The notes under the pieces: generated by a model | What the model was told of the DNA's origin: nothing | Database searches by the model: none | The model's input: the letters and a program-made list of their open reading frames with translations, nothing else | Assembly: GCF_004362015.1 (NCBI RefSeq) | Contig: NZ_SNWW01000002.1 | Location: 558,001-622,000, forward strand | Origin: Flavobacterium chryseum | GTDB lineage: Bacteria > Bacteroidota > Bacteroidia > Flavobacteriales > Flavobacteriaceae | DNA length: 64,000 nucleotides | Direction: 5' to 3' | Translations under genes and position numbers: made by a program | Shown here: positions 16,347 to 23,809 of the stretch, piece by piece | How the letters are laid out: every line of letters begins with the position of its first letter | How positions within the stretch are numbered: position 1 is the first letter of the stretch

Positions 16347-17469
16347 AATAGTTGGATATATTTTGGGTTCCATAATCGTTGATGTATTTTTTATCAAAAG
16401 AGAAAAATGTCACTTTGGTTTGATTGTCAATTTTAATTTTACTTTTTACGATTGAAATCATTTTCTCGAGTTCATCTTCAGAAATTTTTTCGATTCTGAT
16501 TTCATCTCCATTTCGCAAATAGGTTTGTCCCACTAAAATATCGTCTTGCAAAATGTATTTAGTATCAGATGATTTTTTCAATTTAATAGTATCACTTCTC
16601 AATTGGTCATAATCAGATAAAATTCCCTTAAACTGATTTCCTCTAAAAACAACCGCCCAGCTGTACAACGGCAAAGCAATGTCAAGTTTTAATTTGTATG
16701 TATCGTGAGTAATGTATTCTGCCAAATCTTCGCTGGTTCCTATAGAATTTTTGGTTTTTAAATCGTCTGGTTTGTTCAGATTATAACACATTAATAAGCC
16801 CTTATCAACAGGCGGAGTTCCCGCTTTTTCAGCATATTTATATTGCCAAAGTCGTATTGTGGCGGAGATTTTTGCTGTTGGAAATTGTTGTTTGATTTGC
16901 TTTAATAAATAGAAATAATTCTTTTTAGACTTTTCTGTCCAATCGCAATCTATTAGAATTTCTTTAAAGTCTACTTTCAATTTAGCTAATTCAATTGCTT
17001 TTATCGAATCGTAATTCAATCGCTTAAAGTTTTCATTTTTATAATACTCTTTTGGATATACAATTTCATTGGCAATTTTATCAGCCTTAGTTTCATTCAT
17101 TCTGGTGCCAATTATCTGAACGCGTTTTGCGATTCTGGCTGCCAGACTATCTAATTGACTGGCATTAGCTTGCAAAACAACTTCGTTAGTTATAAAAATA
17201 CTTGGCGTAATTTCGGGGTTGCTATTATTTAATCTTATATCATGAATGGTCGCAACGGGCAAAGGTTCTTTGGCGTACGGATTCCAATCGACATCAAAAA
17301 AGCGAACGTACAAATGTTTTACATTCAGGTTTTTAATTAAAGAATCATCTTCTTTCTCAAAATTTAAATCGGTTTTCCAGTAACAAAAGGATCGTACAAC
17401 TTCGTGTTCGTTCTCGCAGCTTCCTGAAGTTAACACTACAAAAAGCAAAATAAAAATGATATTCTTCAT
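16333..17469 (-). CDS. lipoprotein with TIM-barrel-like (DUF3142-like?) features, partner of the large exported protein
   Basis: The N-terminus MKNIIFILLFVVLTSGSC has a lipobox at Cys18, so the protein is envelope-anchored. The body shows a barrel-like rhythm: KHLYVRFFDVDWNPYAKEPL near residue 50, then ILIDCDWTEKSKKNYFYLLK around 165-185, ISATIRLWQYKYAEKAG and GLLMCYNLNKP. The order of an acidic strand end, a search helix and a later strand resembles DUF3142 and GH18-like barrels, but I see no sure catalytic pair. The similarity is tentative. It is the first gene of the coupled pair and probably provides the promoter for both. Confidence 0.72.
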   Translation of the reverse strand: MKNIIFILLFVVLTSGSCENEHEVVRSFCYWKTDLNFEKEDDSLIKNLNVKHLYVRFFDVDWNPYAKEPLPVATIHDIRLNNSNPEITPSIFITNEVVLQANASQLDSLAARIAKRVQIIGTRMNETKADKIANEIVYPKEYYKNENFKRLNYDSIKAIELAKLKVDFKEILIDCDWTEKSKKNYFYLLKQIKQQFPTAKISATIRLWQYKYAEKAGTPPVDKGLLMCYNLNKPDDLKTKNSIGTSEDLAEYITHDTYKLKLDIALPLYSWAVVFRGNQFKGILSDYDQLRSDTIKLKKSSDTKYILQDDILVGQTYLRNGDEIRIEKISEDELEKMISIVKSKIKIDNQTKVTFFSFDKKYINDYGTQNISNYYESF

Positions 17470-17558
17470 ATTTTAAAACCGTTCAAATTTCAATCAAAAT
17501 TAACACTAATCTTGGTGAGAATATGATTTATTTTTAAACAACTTCTACTTTCGATTGT

Positions 17559-17566
17559 TACCTTTG
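17559..17566 (+). promoter_or_regulatory. candidate -7 box of prmA
   Basis: TACCTTTG fits TAnnTTTG and ends 14 bases before the prmA ATG; a TTG at the matching distance is not evident. Confidence 0.45.
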
Positions 17567-17580
17567 CAAAAAAATTATTT

Positions 17581-18414
17581 ATGTCGAATATATATTTAGG
17601 ATATCATTTTACCATTGAGCCCAAAGAACCGGGTTCAGAAATTTTAATTGCAGAATTGGGCGAAAAAGCGTTTGAAACTTTTACAGAAACAGAAAACGGA
17701 ATTTCGGCTTTTGTGAAGAAAGATTTATGGGATGAAAACATTCTGGATGACATTTATATTTTACAATCTGAAGAGTTTAAAATTGAATACACGGTTGAAG
17801 AAATCGATCAGGTAAACTGGAACGAAGAATGGGAAAAGAACTTTGAAGCGATTGATGTTGACGGAAAATGCCACGTTCGCGCTCCTTTTCATGAAAAAAC
17901 TGATGCCGAATTTGATATTATAATTGAACCAAAAATGAGTTTTGGAACCGGTCATCACGAAACAACGCACATGATGATTCAGCATTTATTAGAAATGGAT
18001 GTTGAAGGTTTAAAAACACTTGACATGGGTTGCGGAACAGCAATTTTAGCCATTTTAGCTGAAATGAAAGGCGCTCAGCCAATTGATGCCATTGATATTG
18101 ATAACTGGTGTTATTTAAATTCAATCGAAAACGCTGAACGCAATAATTGCAAACATATTACCGTTTATGAAGGCGATGCAGCACTATTGGCCGGTAAAAA
18201 ATATGATTTGATTATTGCAAACATCAACCGTAATATTTTGCTGAATGATATGCAAAGTTATGTAGATTGTTTAAACCCAAAAGGAATTATACTTTTTAGC
18301 GGTTTTTATGAAGAAGATATTCCTTTTATTGATGCTTCATGCACAGAAAAAGGGTTGACTTATGTAAAAAAGTTTCAAAGAAACAACTGGGTTTCATTAA
18401 AATACGTAAATTAG
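17581..18414 (+). CDS. prmA: ribosomal protein L11 methyltransferase
   Basis: PrmA trimethylates ribosomal protein L11 at several amino groups. The N-terminal L11-recognition domain (about residues 1-90) is shorter than in enterobacteria, as usual in Bacteroidetes. The SAM-binding domain has MSFGTGHHETTHMM, then LDMGCGTAILAILAEMKGA (motif I), DIDNWCYLNSIENAERN and DLIIANINRNILL, where the NxN loop takes the substrate. The length of 277 is typical. It is followed after 36 bases by clpS in the same direction, a common flavobacterial pair. Confidence 0.95.
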   Translation: MSNIYLGYHFTIEPKEPGSEILIAELGEKAFETFTETENGISAFVKKDLWDENILDDIYILQSEEFKIEYTVEEIDQVNWNEEWEKNFEAIDVDGKCHVRAPFHEKTDAEFDIIIEPKMSFGTGHHETTHMMIQHLLEMDVEGLKTLDMGCGTAILAILAEMKGAQPIDAIDIDNWCYLNSIENAERNNCKHITVYEGDAALLAGKKYDLIIANINRNILLNDMQSYVDCLNPKGIILFSGFYEEDIPFIDASCTEKGLTYVKKFQRNNWVSLKYVN

Positions 18415-18450
18415 ATACTAGTAATTACAACAGTACAAAAACTTGAAAAA

Positions 18451-18726
18451 ATGAGTACTAAAGAAAAAGTAAGAGAAAGAGTTCGCGAAAAGGAAGCGAC
18501 AGGTTTCAATAACGAAATCATTGTTTATAACGACGATGTAAACACTTTTGATCACGTAATTGATACTTTAATGCGTGTTTGTAGTCACACACCTGAACAA
18601 GCAGAACAATGTTCCTTAATTGTACATTACAACGGAAAATGCACCGTAAAAACGGGTCCGATGGACAAACTAAAACCTCAATGTACACAACTTTTGGAAG
18701 CTGGACTAAGCGCCGAAATTGTTTAA
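18451..18726 (+). CDS. clpS: ATP-dependent Clp protease adaptor ClpS
   Basis: ClpS delivers N-degron substrates to the ClpAP protease. The 91-residue protein carries the family core IVYNDDVNTFDHVIDTLMRV at about residues 24-43, with the N-end-rule pocket residues (N-D-D, then the D/H/V face), followed by HTPEQAEQCSLIVHYNGKCT and KTGPMDKLKPQ. It forms a unit with prmA that ends at a strong terminator. Confidence 0.95.
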   Translation: MSTKEKVRERVREKEATGFNNEIIVYNDDVNTFDHVIDTLMRVCSHTPEQAEQCSLIVHYNGKCTVKTGPMDKLKPQCTQLLEAGLSAEIV

Positions 18727-18740
18727 TTATCAATAATGTA

Positions 18741-18790
18741 AAAAACGTTATAAATTATTCTATATTTGAATAATTTATAACGTTTTTTTT
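18741..18790 (+). terminator. clpS terminator whose loop also carries a promoter-like -7 box
   Basis: A perfect 20-base stem (18741-18760 with 18768-18787) has a 7-base loop and a T run reaching 18790. Loop and following base read TATATTTG (18761-18768), a match to TAnnTTTG. The next gene's ATG is at 18791, immediately after the T run. Confidence 0.9.
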
Positions 18791-20062
18791 ATGGAAGAAT
18801 ATGGAAAGATATTAATTATCGCTACGCCTATTTTTTTAGTTTTAATTATAATAGAAAAAATTTACGGCATCTATAAAAAAGAAGACACTGCACCTCTAAT
18901 AGATAGCGTTTCAAGCATTAGCTCCGGAATTACCAATTCTGTAAAAGATGTTTTAGGATTAAGCCTGACTTTTATTTCCTACGAATGGCTGGTTTCTAAA
19001 ATTGCTTTTTTTCATCTTGAAGCTAATGTTCTTTCCTATTTTATTGGCTTTTTCGTAATTGATTTTTACGGCTATTGGAGCCATAGATTAGCGCATCAAA
19101 TTAATTTTCTTTGGAACAAACATGCGATTCACCACAGCAGCGAAGAGTTTAATCTCGCTTGCGGACTGCGGCAACCTATAGCAAGTTTGGTTAATTTATT
19201 TACTTTTTTATTGATTCCTGCCGCATTACTGGGCGTTCCCGCTACGGTAATCGCCATTACTTTGCCTCTTCATTTATTTCTTCAATTTTGGTATCATACC
19301 AAACACATTAAAAAAATGGGCTTTGTAGAAAATATTCTGGTTACACCTTCGCATCATCGTGTGCATCATGCGATTAACCCGGAATATCTGGATAAAAATC
19401 ATTCGCAAATATTTATTTTTTGGGATAAGTTATTTGGTACTTTTCAAGCAGAATTAGACGATGTTCCTCCTGTTTTTGGAATCACAAGACCGGCAAATAC
19501 CTGGAATCCGATTAAGATTAATTTTCAGCATTTAAGTTTACTAATTTCAGATGCCTGGCGCGCTGATAACTGGAAAGATAAATTGACAATTTGGTTTAAA
19601 CCAACAGGCTGGCGTCCCGAGAATTTTGAAGAAAAATATCCTGTACACAAAATTGAAAACGTTTATAATTTTGAAAAATACGGCACTCAAAATTCACAAA
19701 AATTAGTTTATTGGTCTGTAGCACAAATGCTGATTACGCTTTTGTTTGTGACTTATTTATTTGATAATATTGCTAAAATTGGTTTGCCTAATATATTCGT
19801 TTACGGCTTTTTTATTTTAATAACGATCTACAGTTATTCTGAATTGATGGATAAAAGTAAATATGCCGTTTTTTGGGAAGGATTTCGTTTCGTAATTGCC
19901 ATTGCAATCATATCTTATTATGGCGACTGGTTTGGTTTAAACGAGGTTTTATCTATTTCTAATTATATCATTTTAAGCTATTTGAGCTTGTCATTTATAA
20001 CTTCAGTTTATTTTGTAACTATAGATTTTAAAACTACCCCCAGCCCATTAATCAATCCCTGA
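18791..20062 (+). CDS. fatty acid hydroxylase superfamily protein, alkylglycerol monooxygenase (AGMO/TMEM195)-like
   Basis: This membrane protein has the eight-histidine di-iron signature of the superfamily: HRLAH (98-102), HAIHH (111-115), WYHTKH (167-172) and HHRVHH (188-193). It resembles vertebrate alkylglycerol monooxygenase more than sterol desaturases. HHSSEEFNLACGLRQ follows the second cluster, TPSHHRVHH is followed by DKNHSQIFIFWDKLFGTF, and FGITRPANTWNPIKINFQHL comes next. It also has the AGMO-style extra C-terminal transmembrane block (about 290-415). AGMO cleaves the ether bond of alkylglycerols using oxygen and tetrahydrobiopterin. A lysoplasmalogenase gene starts 6 bases after its stop. 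The superfamily is certain; the AGMO assignment is from remembered motifs. Confidence 0.85.
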   Translation: MEEYGKILIIATPIFLVLIIIEKIYGIYKKEDTAPLIDSVSSISSGITNSVKDVLGLSLTFISYEWLVSKIAFFHLEANVLSYFIGFFVIDFYGYWSHRLAHQINFLWNKHAIHHSSEEFNLACGLRQPIASLVNLFTFLLIPAALLGVPATVIAITLPLHLFLQFWYHTKHIKKMGFVENILVTPSHHRVHHAINPEYLDKNHSQIFIFWDKLFGTFQAELDDVPPVFGITRPANTWNPIKINFQHLSLLISDAWRADNWKDKLTIWFKPTGWRPENFEEKYPVHKIENVYNFEKYGTQNSQKLVYWSVAQMLITLLFVTYLFDNIAKIGLPNIFVYGFFILITIYSYSELMDKSKYAVFWEGFRFVIAIAIISYYGDWFGLNEVLSISNYIILSYLSLSFITSVYFVTIDFKTTPSPLINP

Positions 20063-20068
20063 CACATT

Positions 20069-20755
20069 ATGAAACATACTTTATTTATTAAACTTTATTT
20101 TGTCATTAGCCTGTTTTATTTATTATTTTTATTTTTAGGCTATGAAAATTTAGATTTGTATCTAAAACCTATTTTAATTCCTCTTTTGGGATTTGTCGTT
20201 TATCTTCATGAAAGATTTCCCCTTAAAAAAACGCTTTTAATTGCTTTACTATTTTCCTGGATTGGTGATATTATTTTACTTTTTGCGGACATTGACGAAA
20301 TCTATTTTATTCTGGGATTAGTTTCGTTCCTGATTTCGCATATTATGTATTGCGTTGTTTTTAGCAAACAAATTAAGGCGGAAACCAAAACTAATAAATT
20401 TCTTTTTGCAATAGGAAGTCTTGTAATTATGCTTTACTTAGTTGGAATTCTCTCCGTTTTATATCCAAGCCTGGGCGATCTAAAAATTCCTGTAATGGTT
20501 TATGCGACTGTTATTTCGACTATGCTTTTATTTGCGTTTAATGGCTTTTTAGTCTGGAAAAAATCGGGAAGTAAATTGGTATTTATTGGCGCGATTGTAT
20601 TTGTTGTTTCAGATACTATTCTGGCAATCAATAAATTTTATTCGCCAATCGAAAAAAGTGCCTTTTTTATTATGCTTACTTATCTTGTGGCACAATATCT
20701 GCTTGTAATTGGTGTCTTAAAATTGAATTCGAAGGTTGAATTGATTCAAAATTAG
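20069..20755 (+). CDS. lysoplasmalogenase (YhhN/TMEM86 family)
   Basis: YhhN/TMEM86 proteins are integral membrane hydrolases that split the vinyl-ether bond of lysoplasmalogens. This 228-residue protein has about eight hydrophobic helices. The family motifs are LLIALLFSWIGDIILLF, with its conserved Asp, and the later IGAIVFVVSDTILAINKFY, whose second Asp completes the proposed active site. A middle segment LVSFLISHIMYCVVF also fits. It follows the AGMO-like gene by 6 bases and must be co-transcribed with it, which strengthens an ether-lipid assignment for both. Confidence 0.88.
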   Translation: MKHTLFIKLYFVISLFYLLFLFLGYENLDLYLKPILIPLLGFVVYLHERFPLKKTLLIALLFSWIGDIILLFADIDEIYFILGLVSFLISHIMYCVVFSKQIKAETKTNKFLFAIGSLVIMLYLVGILSVLYPSLGDLKIPVMVYATVISTMLLFAFNGFLVWKKSGSKLVFIGAIVFVVSDTILAINKFYSPIEKSAFFIMLTYLVAQYLLVIGVLKLNSKVELIQN

Positions 20756-20846
20756 TTTGAACTTTGTTACAGATTTTAAGATTAGCGCAGATAAAAATTT
20801 AAGATAATTTAATTCTTTTAATCTGTCGCAGAAGCAATTTTGCTTT

Positions 20847-20854
20847 TATATTTG
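20847..20854 (+). promoter_or_regulatory. candidate -7 box of the short lipoprotein gene
   Basis: TATATTTG fits TAnnTTTG and stands 21 bases before the ATG of the downstream lipoprotein. The spacer before it contains GCAGATT-type words (20768-20796). Confidence 0.45.
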
Positions 20855-20875
20855 TACCACCAATAACTAACAACC

Positions 20876-21328
20876 ATGAAAAAAATAGCTTTAATTCTCG
20901 TTTTACTAATTACTGCAACTTCTTGCGTAAGCACAAAGTCTACTTTGAAAAATGTAGACGATAATGCTCCTGATTTAGTATTAAAAAAAGACAATACTTT
21001 TGCTATTACACTTTTCAGTAAAGACAAAAAATACGGCTACGATCCAGATTATCCTGTCAATATTTTTTACCGAAATACCAGAGATGAAGCTTTAAACGAA
21101 ACTCGTTTTCTAAATGCTTTAGCAGGTCCAAATGGTGAAAAAATTACTTATACAAGATTAGAAACCTGCTGTCCTTTCCCGACTAAAAGAAGCGATATGG
21201 GAGCCGGATTTCTGAATGTTTATGAGTTAAAATGGGAAGGACAAAAAAAGCCTGTTAAACTTTATTTGAACATTTATGAAAAAGGAATTTTGATGGTTCC
21301 GCTGGGATTGAGTTTGAAGAAGGAGTAA
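20876..21328 (+). CDS. small lipoprotein of unknown function
   Basis: MKKIALILVLLITATSC is a lipoprotein signal with Cys17. The 134-residue mature part is beta-rich, with FAITLFSKDKKYGYDPDYP, ALAGPNGEKITYTRLETCC (two adjacent Cys) and KLYLNIYEKGILMVPLGL. I recall homologues in flavobacteria that are mislabelled 2-dehydro-3-deoxyphosphooctonate aldolase, but nothing in this sequence supports an aldolase; the true KdsA is encoded further downstream here. The function is unknown. Confidence 0.75.
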   Translation: MKKIALILVLLITATSCVSTKSTLKNVDDNAPDLVLKKDNTFAITLFSKDKKYGYDPDYPVNIFYRNTRDEALNETRFLNALAGPNGEKITYTRLETCCPFPTKRSDMGAGFLNVYELKWEGQKKPVKLYLNIYEKGILMVPLGLSLKKE

Positions 21329-21362
21329 TTTCTAATAACTAATTTAAATACAGAATACATAA

Positions 21363-21686
21363 ATGTTCGGAATAACTCCTTTAATTCTACTTGCATTACC
21401 ACTACTCTTTCAACTAATATTTGGTAACAAAACTATTCGCGATAAGTTTTCAATAACACTTAGTAATTTAGCTTTTATAACTTTAATTTCACAAGTCGTT
21501 TTATCAATCGTATCTTATAAGATTGCCTTATATAATTTTAATCAATATTTTGAGCAGCATCCAAATGTAACGAAATGTGGAATGGGATTTTTAGGTCTTA
21601 TTGGACTTGCTGGATTTTTTACTATTGCTCTAATAATTGTTATAATTGTTCAATATTTTATAAATAGATATAGAAAAAGTAGTTGA
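21363..21686 (+). CDS. small membrane protein, unknown function
   Basis: The 107-residue protein has three predicted membrane helices (about residues 4-20, 36-56 and 75-99), separated by a short cytoplasm-like stretch GNKTIRDKF and a loop EQHPNVTKCGMG, and ends in the basic tail RYRKSS. I do not recognise a family. It starts 34 bases after the lipoprotein gene on the same strand and may share its transcript. Confidence 0.6.
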   Translation: MFGITPLILLALPLLFQLIFGNKTIRDKFSITLSNLAFITLISQVVLSIVSYKIALYNFNQYFEQHPNVTKCGMGFLGLIGLAGFFTIALIIVIIVQYFINRYRKSS

Positions 21687-21704
21687 GGAAATACTTGAAA
21701 TATC

Positions 21705-21908
21705 ATGATTAAATCAAAAATAGCTTTTATATTTTTTGCGTTTTTAACTGCTTTGATTAGACATCATTTTTAGCATTTAAAGTCATAAAATTCTTTTAAA
21801 AGTAGAGAAAAAATCGAATTCAAACTTGGCGAATTTGTAACTTTACAATTAGGCATATTGTTAGTGCTTGTAACTCTCAGGTTTCATGTAGAAACGAATA
21901 AATTTTAA
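21705..21908 (+). pseudogene. possible remnant of a small membrane protein gene
   Basis: Three open pieces in shifting frames read like parts of one protein: MIKSKIAFIFFAFLTALI from the ATG at 21705, FLAFKVIKFF in another frame at 21767-21796, and SREKIEFKLGEFVTLQLG continuing to FHVETNKF back in the first frame at 21801-21905. Two frameshifts would be needed to join them. It follows another small membrane protein and precedes the arylamine N-acetyltransferase gene by 4 bases. It may be chance reading of AT-rich DNA. Confidence 0.35.
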
Positions 21909-21912
21909 TAAA

Positions 21913-22701
21913 ATGAAACAATCAAACAATCATAAAATTGAAGCTCCAAGTTTCGATTTACAGCAATATTTAAAGAGAATCAATTTTTCGGGAGAAATTA
22001 AATTGAATTTAGACGGTATTAAAAAGCTGATGCAAAGCCAGATATTTAGTGTGCCTTTTGAAAATATCGATGTTCAGGCCGGCAAAATTATATCGTTAAT
22101 TGGTGATGATATTGTAACCCAAATTGTGGACAAAAATCGTGGCGGCTATTGTTATCAAATTAATGGTATATTTTCGTTAATGCTTCAGGAAATCGGAATT
22201 CCGCATTATTATATTGCAGTTCGTCCTTTAGTTAATCCCGGTCAGAATGCTAAAACACATTTAGCAATCATTGCTACGATAGAAAACGAAGATTATCTGA
22301 TCGATTTGGGATTTGGCGGTAACAGCATTAGAGAACCTTTGAAACTAAGCGAAATTGGAACTGAAATTAAGCAGAATTTTGATACTTTTACCTTAGTTAA
22401 ATCGGAGGAAAATGAATATTTACTGCAAATACTTATCGAAAAGGAATGGTCTAATTTATATTCGTTTGATTTAAATCCCCAAAGATGGATTGATTTTAAA
22501 CCTGCCAATCATTATAATTATTCACATCCTGATTCTCCTTTTACTCAAAAACTAATTGTTGTTTTACAAAACCCATTGGGTAAAAAAATATTACTTAAAA
22601 ATGCTGTAAAATCTGTGAAAAACGGAGTTACTGAAATTATTTCTTTTGAGGACAATCAATTGAATAGTATTCTGGAAACAGAATTTAATTTGAAGGTCTA
22701 A
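21913..22701 (+). CDS. arylamine N-acetyltransferase
   Basis: NAT enzymes move acetyl groups from acetyl-CoA to arylamines and hydrazines by a Cys-His-Asp triad. All three residues are visible: Cys80 in KNRGGYCYQINGIFS, His116 in NAKTHLAII and Asp131 in YLIDLGFGGNS. The N-terminal three-helix bundle includes VPFENIDVQAG, another family hallmark. The length of 262 is normal. Its physiological acceptor is not predictable; flavobacterial members are not linked to a pathway here. Confidence 0.93.
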   Translation: MKQSNNHKIEAPSFDLQQYLKRINFSGEIKLNLDGIKKLMQSQIFSVPFENIDVQAGKIISLIGDDIVTQIVDKNRGGYCYQINGIFSLMLQEIGIPHYYIAVRPLVNPGQNAKTHLAIIATIENEDYLIDLGFGGNSIREPLKLSEIGTEIKQNFDTFTLVKSEENEYLLQILIEKEWSNLYSFDLNPQRWIDFKPANHYNYSHPDSPFTQKLIVVLQNPLGKKILLKNAVKSVKNGVTEIISFEDNQLNSILETEFNLKV

Positions 22702-22759
22702 TTTAAAAGTTGTTTTGAGGAAATATTCCCCATTAATTCAAGAATTCCACTACATTTTT

Positions 22760-22898
22760 AGCCCTGATAGCAGCGGAAATCCTTTTTTGAGAAACCCTAT
22801 TTTTTCTGGTTTTTGCAGAGCGACCGGAGGAAGCTCCTGCAAAGACCAAGAAAAAAAGGGTTTAGAGAAAAAGATTGAAGTGAATAGCAGGATTGGCT
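22760..22898. repeat. long imperfect intergenic hairpin of the AGCCCTG...TAGCAGG type, copy A
   Basis: The left side begins AGCCCTGATAGCAGCGG and the right side contains GAATAGCAGGATTGGCT. Between them, about 45 bases on each side pair imperfectly: AAACCCT with AGGGTTT, TTTTCTGG with CCAAGAAAA, and TTTGCAG with CTGCAAA, around an inner loop near 22821-22833. An open frame across it is an artefact of the repeat. A shorter, perfect hairpin with the same outer words is at 49998-50062. Confidence 0.7.
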
Positions 22899-22944
22899 TC
22901 TTAAAAAAAACTTAAATCTTCATGTGCTATTCATAAATCATAAC

Positions 22945-22952
22945 TACCTTTG
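22945..22952 (+). promoter_or_regulatory. candidate -7 box of kdsA
   Basis: TACCTTTG fits TAnnTTTG and lies 20 bases before the ATG. No good TTG is seen upstream at the usual spacing. Confidence 0.45.
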
Positions 22953-22972
22953 CACTGTCAAAAAATCATATT

Positions 22973-23791
22973 ATGAACATACAACATATTCCACAAATTA
23001 AGCATACTGATAGTGGGAATTTCTTTTTATTGGCGGGGCCTTGCGCCATTGAAGGAGAAGAAATGGCTCTCAGAATTGCTGAAAAATTAGTTGGTATTAC
23101 CGACAAACTTCAGATTCCTTATGTATTTAAAGGATCATTTAAAAAAGCAAACCGTTCTAGAATTGATAGTTTTTCTGGAATTGGTGACGAAAAAGCATTA
23201 AAAATTTTAAGAAAAGTTTCAGAAACATTTCATGTTCCAACTGTAACAGATATTCATACCAATGAAGATGCTGATATGGCTGCACAATATGTTGATGTTT
23301 TACAAATTCCGGCTTTCTTAGTACGTCAGACAGATCTTGTTGTGGCTGCTGCTAATACCGGAAAAGTAGTAAACCTGAAAAAAGGACAATTTATGAGTCC
23401 GGAAAGCATGAAACACGCTGTACAAAAAGTGTTAGATTGTCATAATGAGAATGTTATGGTTACAGACCGTGGTTCTATGTTTGGTTACCAGGACATGATT
23501 GTTGATTTTAGAGGAATTCCTACTATGCAGCAATATGCTTCTACGGTTTTGGATGTTACACATTCATTACAACAACCTAACCAAACTGCTGGTGTTACGG
23601 GCGGAAGACCTGATATGATTGAAACTGTTGCTAAAGCGGGTATTGCTGTTGGTGTTGACGGTATTTTTATCGAAACGCACTTTGACCCTGCTAATGCGAA
23701 AAGTGATGGCGCCAACATGCTTCATTTAGACTATTTTGAAGGTTTAATGACCAAATTGGTTGCCATTAGAAAAACAGTTAATTCATTTTAA
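22973..23791 (+). CDS. kdsA: 3-deoxy-8-phosphooctulonate synthase (KDO-8-P synthase)
   Basis: KdsA condenses phosphoenolpyruvate with arabinose 5-phosphate to make KDO-8-phosphate for lipopolysaccharide. Characteristic stretches are FFLLAGPCAIEGEEMALR near residue 17, FKGSFKKANRSRIDSFSG with the PEP/A5P-binding Lys-Ala-Asn-Arg, TDIHTNEDA, LQIPAFLVRQTDLVVAAA, MVTDRGSMFGYQDMIVDFRG and ETHFDPANAKSDGANML. The Asn in KANRS is where metal-dependent forms often carry Cys, so a metal-independent enzyme is possible. The length of 272 is normal. A barrel-like gene follows after 18 bases. Confidence 0.97.
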   Translation: MNIQHIPQIKHTDSGNFFLLAGPCAIEGEEMALRIAEKLVGITDKLQIPYVFKGSFKKANRSRIDSFSGIGDEKALKILRKVSETFHVPTVTDIHTNEDADMAAQYVDVLQIPAFLVRQTDLVVAAANTGKVVNLKKGQFMSPESMKHAVQKVLDCHNENVMVTDRGSMFGYQDMIVDFRGIPTMQQYASTVLDVTHSLQQPNQTAGVTGGRPDMIETVAKAGIAVGVDGIFIETHFDPANAKSDGANMLHLDYFEGLMTKLVAIRKTVNSF

Positions 23792-23809
23792 ATTTTTAAT
23801 ATTATTTCA

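Noticed and set aside
8159-20062. Link between folP and the AGMO-like enzyme through pterin cofactors
   Set aside because: FolP belongs to folate synthesis and lies 10 kb away in another unit; AGMO needs tetrahydrobiopterin, which FolP does not make.
20876-21328. Annotation of the small lipoprotein as a KDO-8-phosphate aldolase
   Set aside because: The protein is a 150-residue lipoprotein with no aldolase motif; the true kdsA is complete at 22973-23791.
22715-22915. 66-residue open frame between the arylamine N-acetyltransferase gene and kdsA
   Set aside because: It lies almost wholly within a long imperfect hairpin repeat, and its residues mirror the inverted repeat rather than any protein family.
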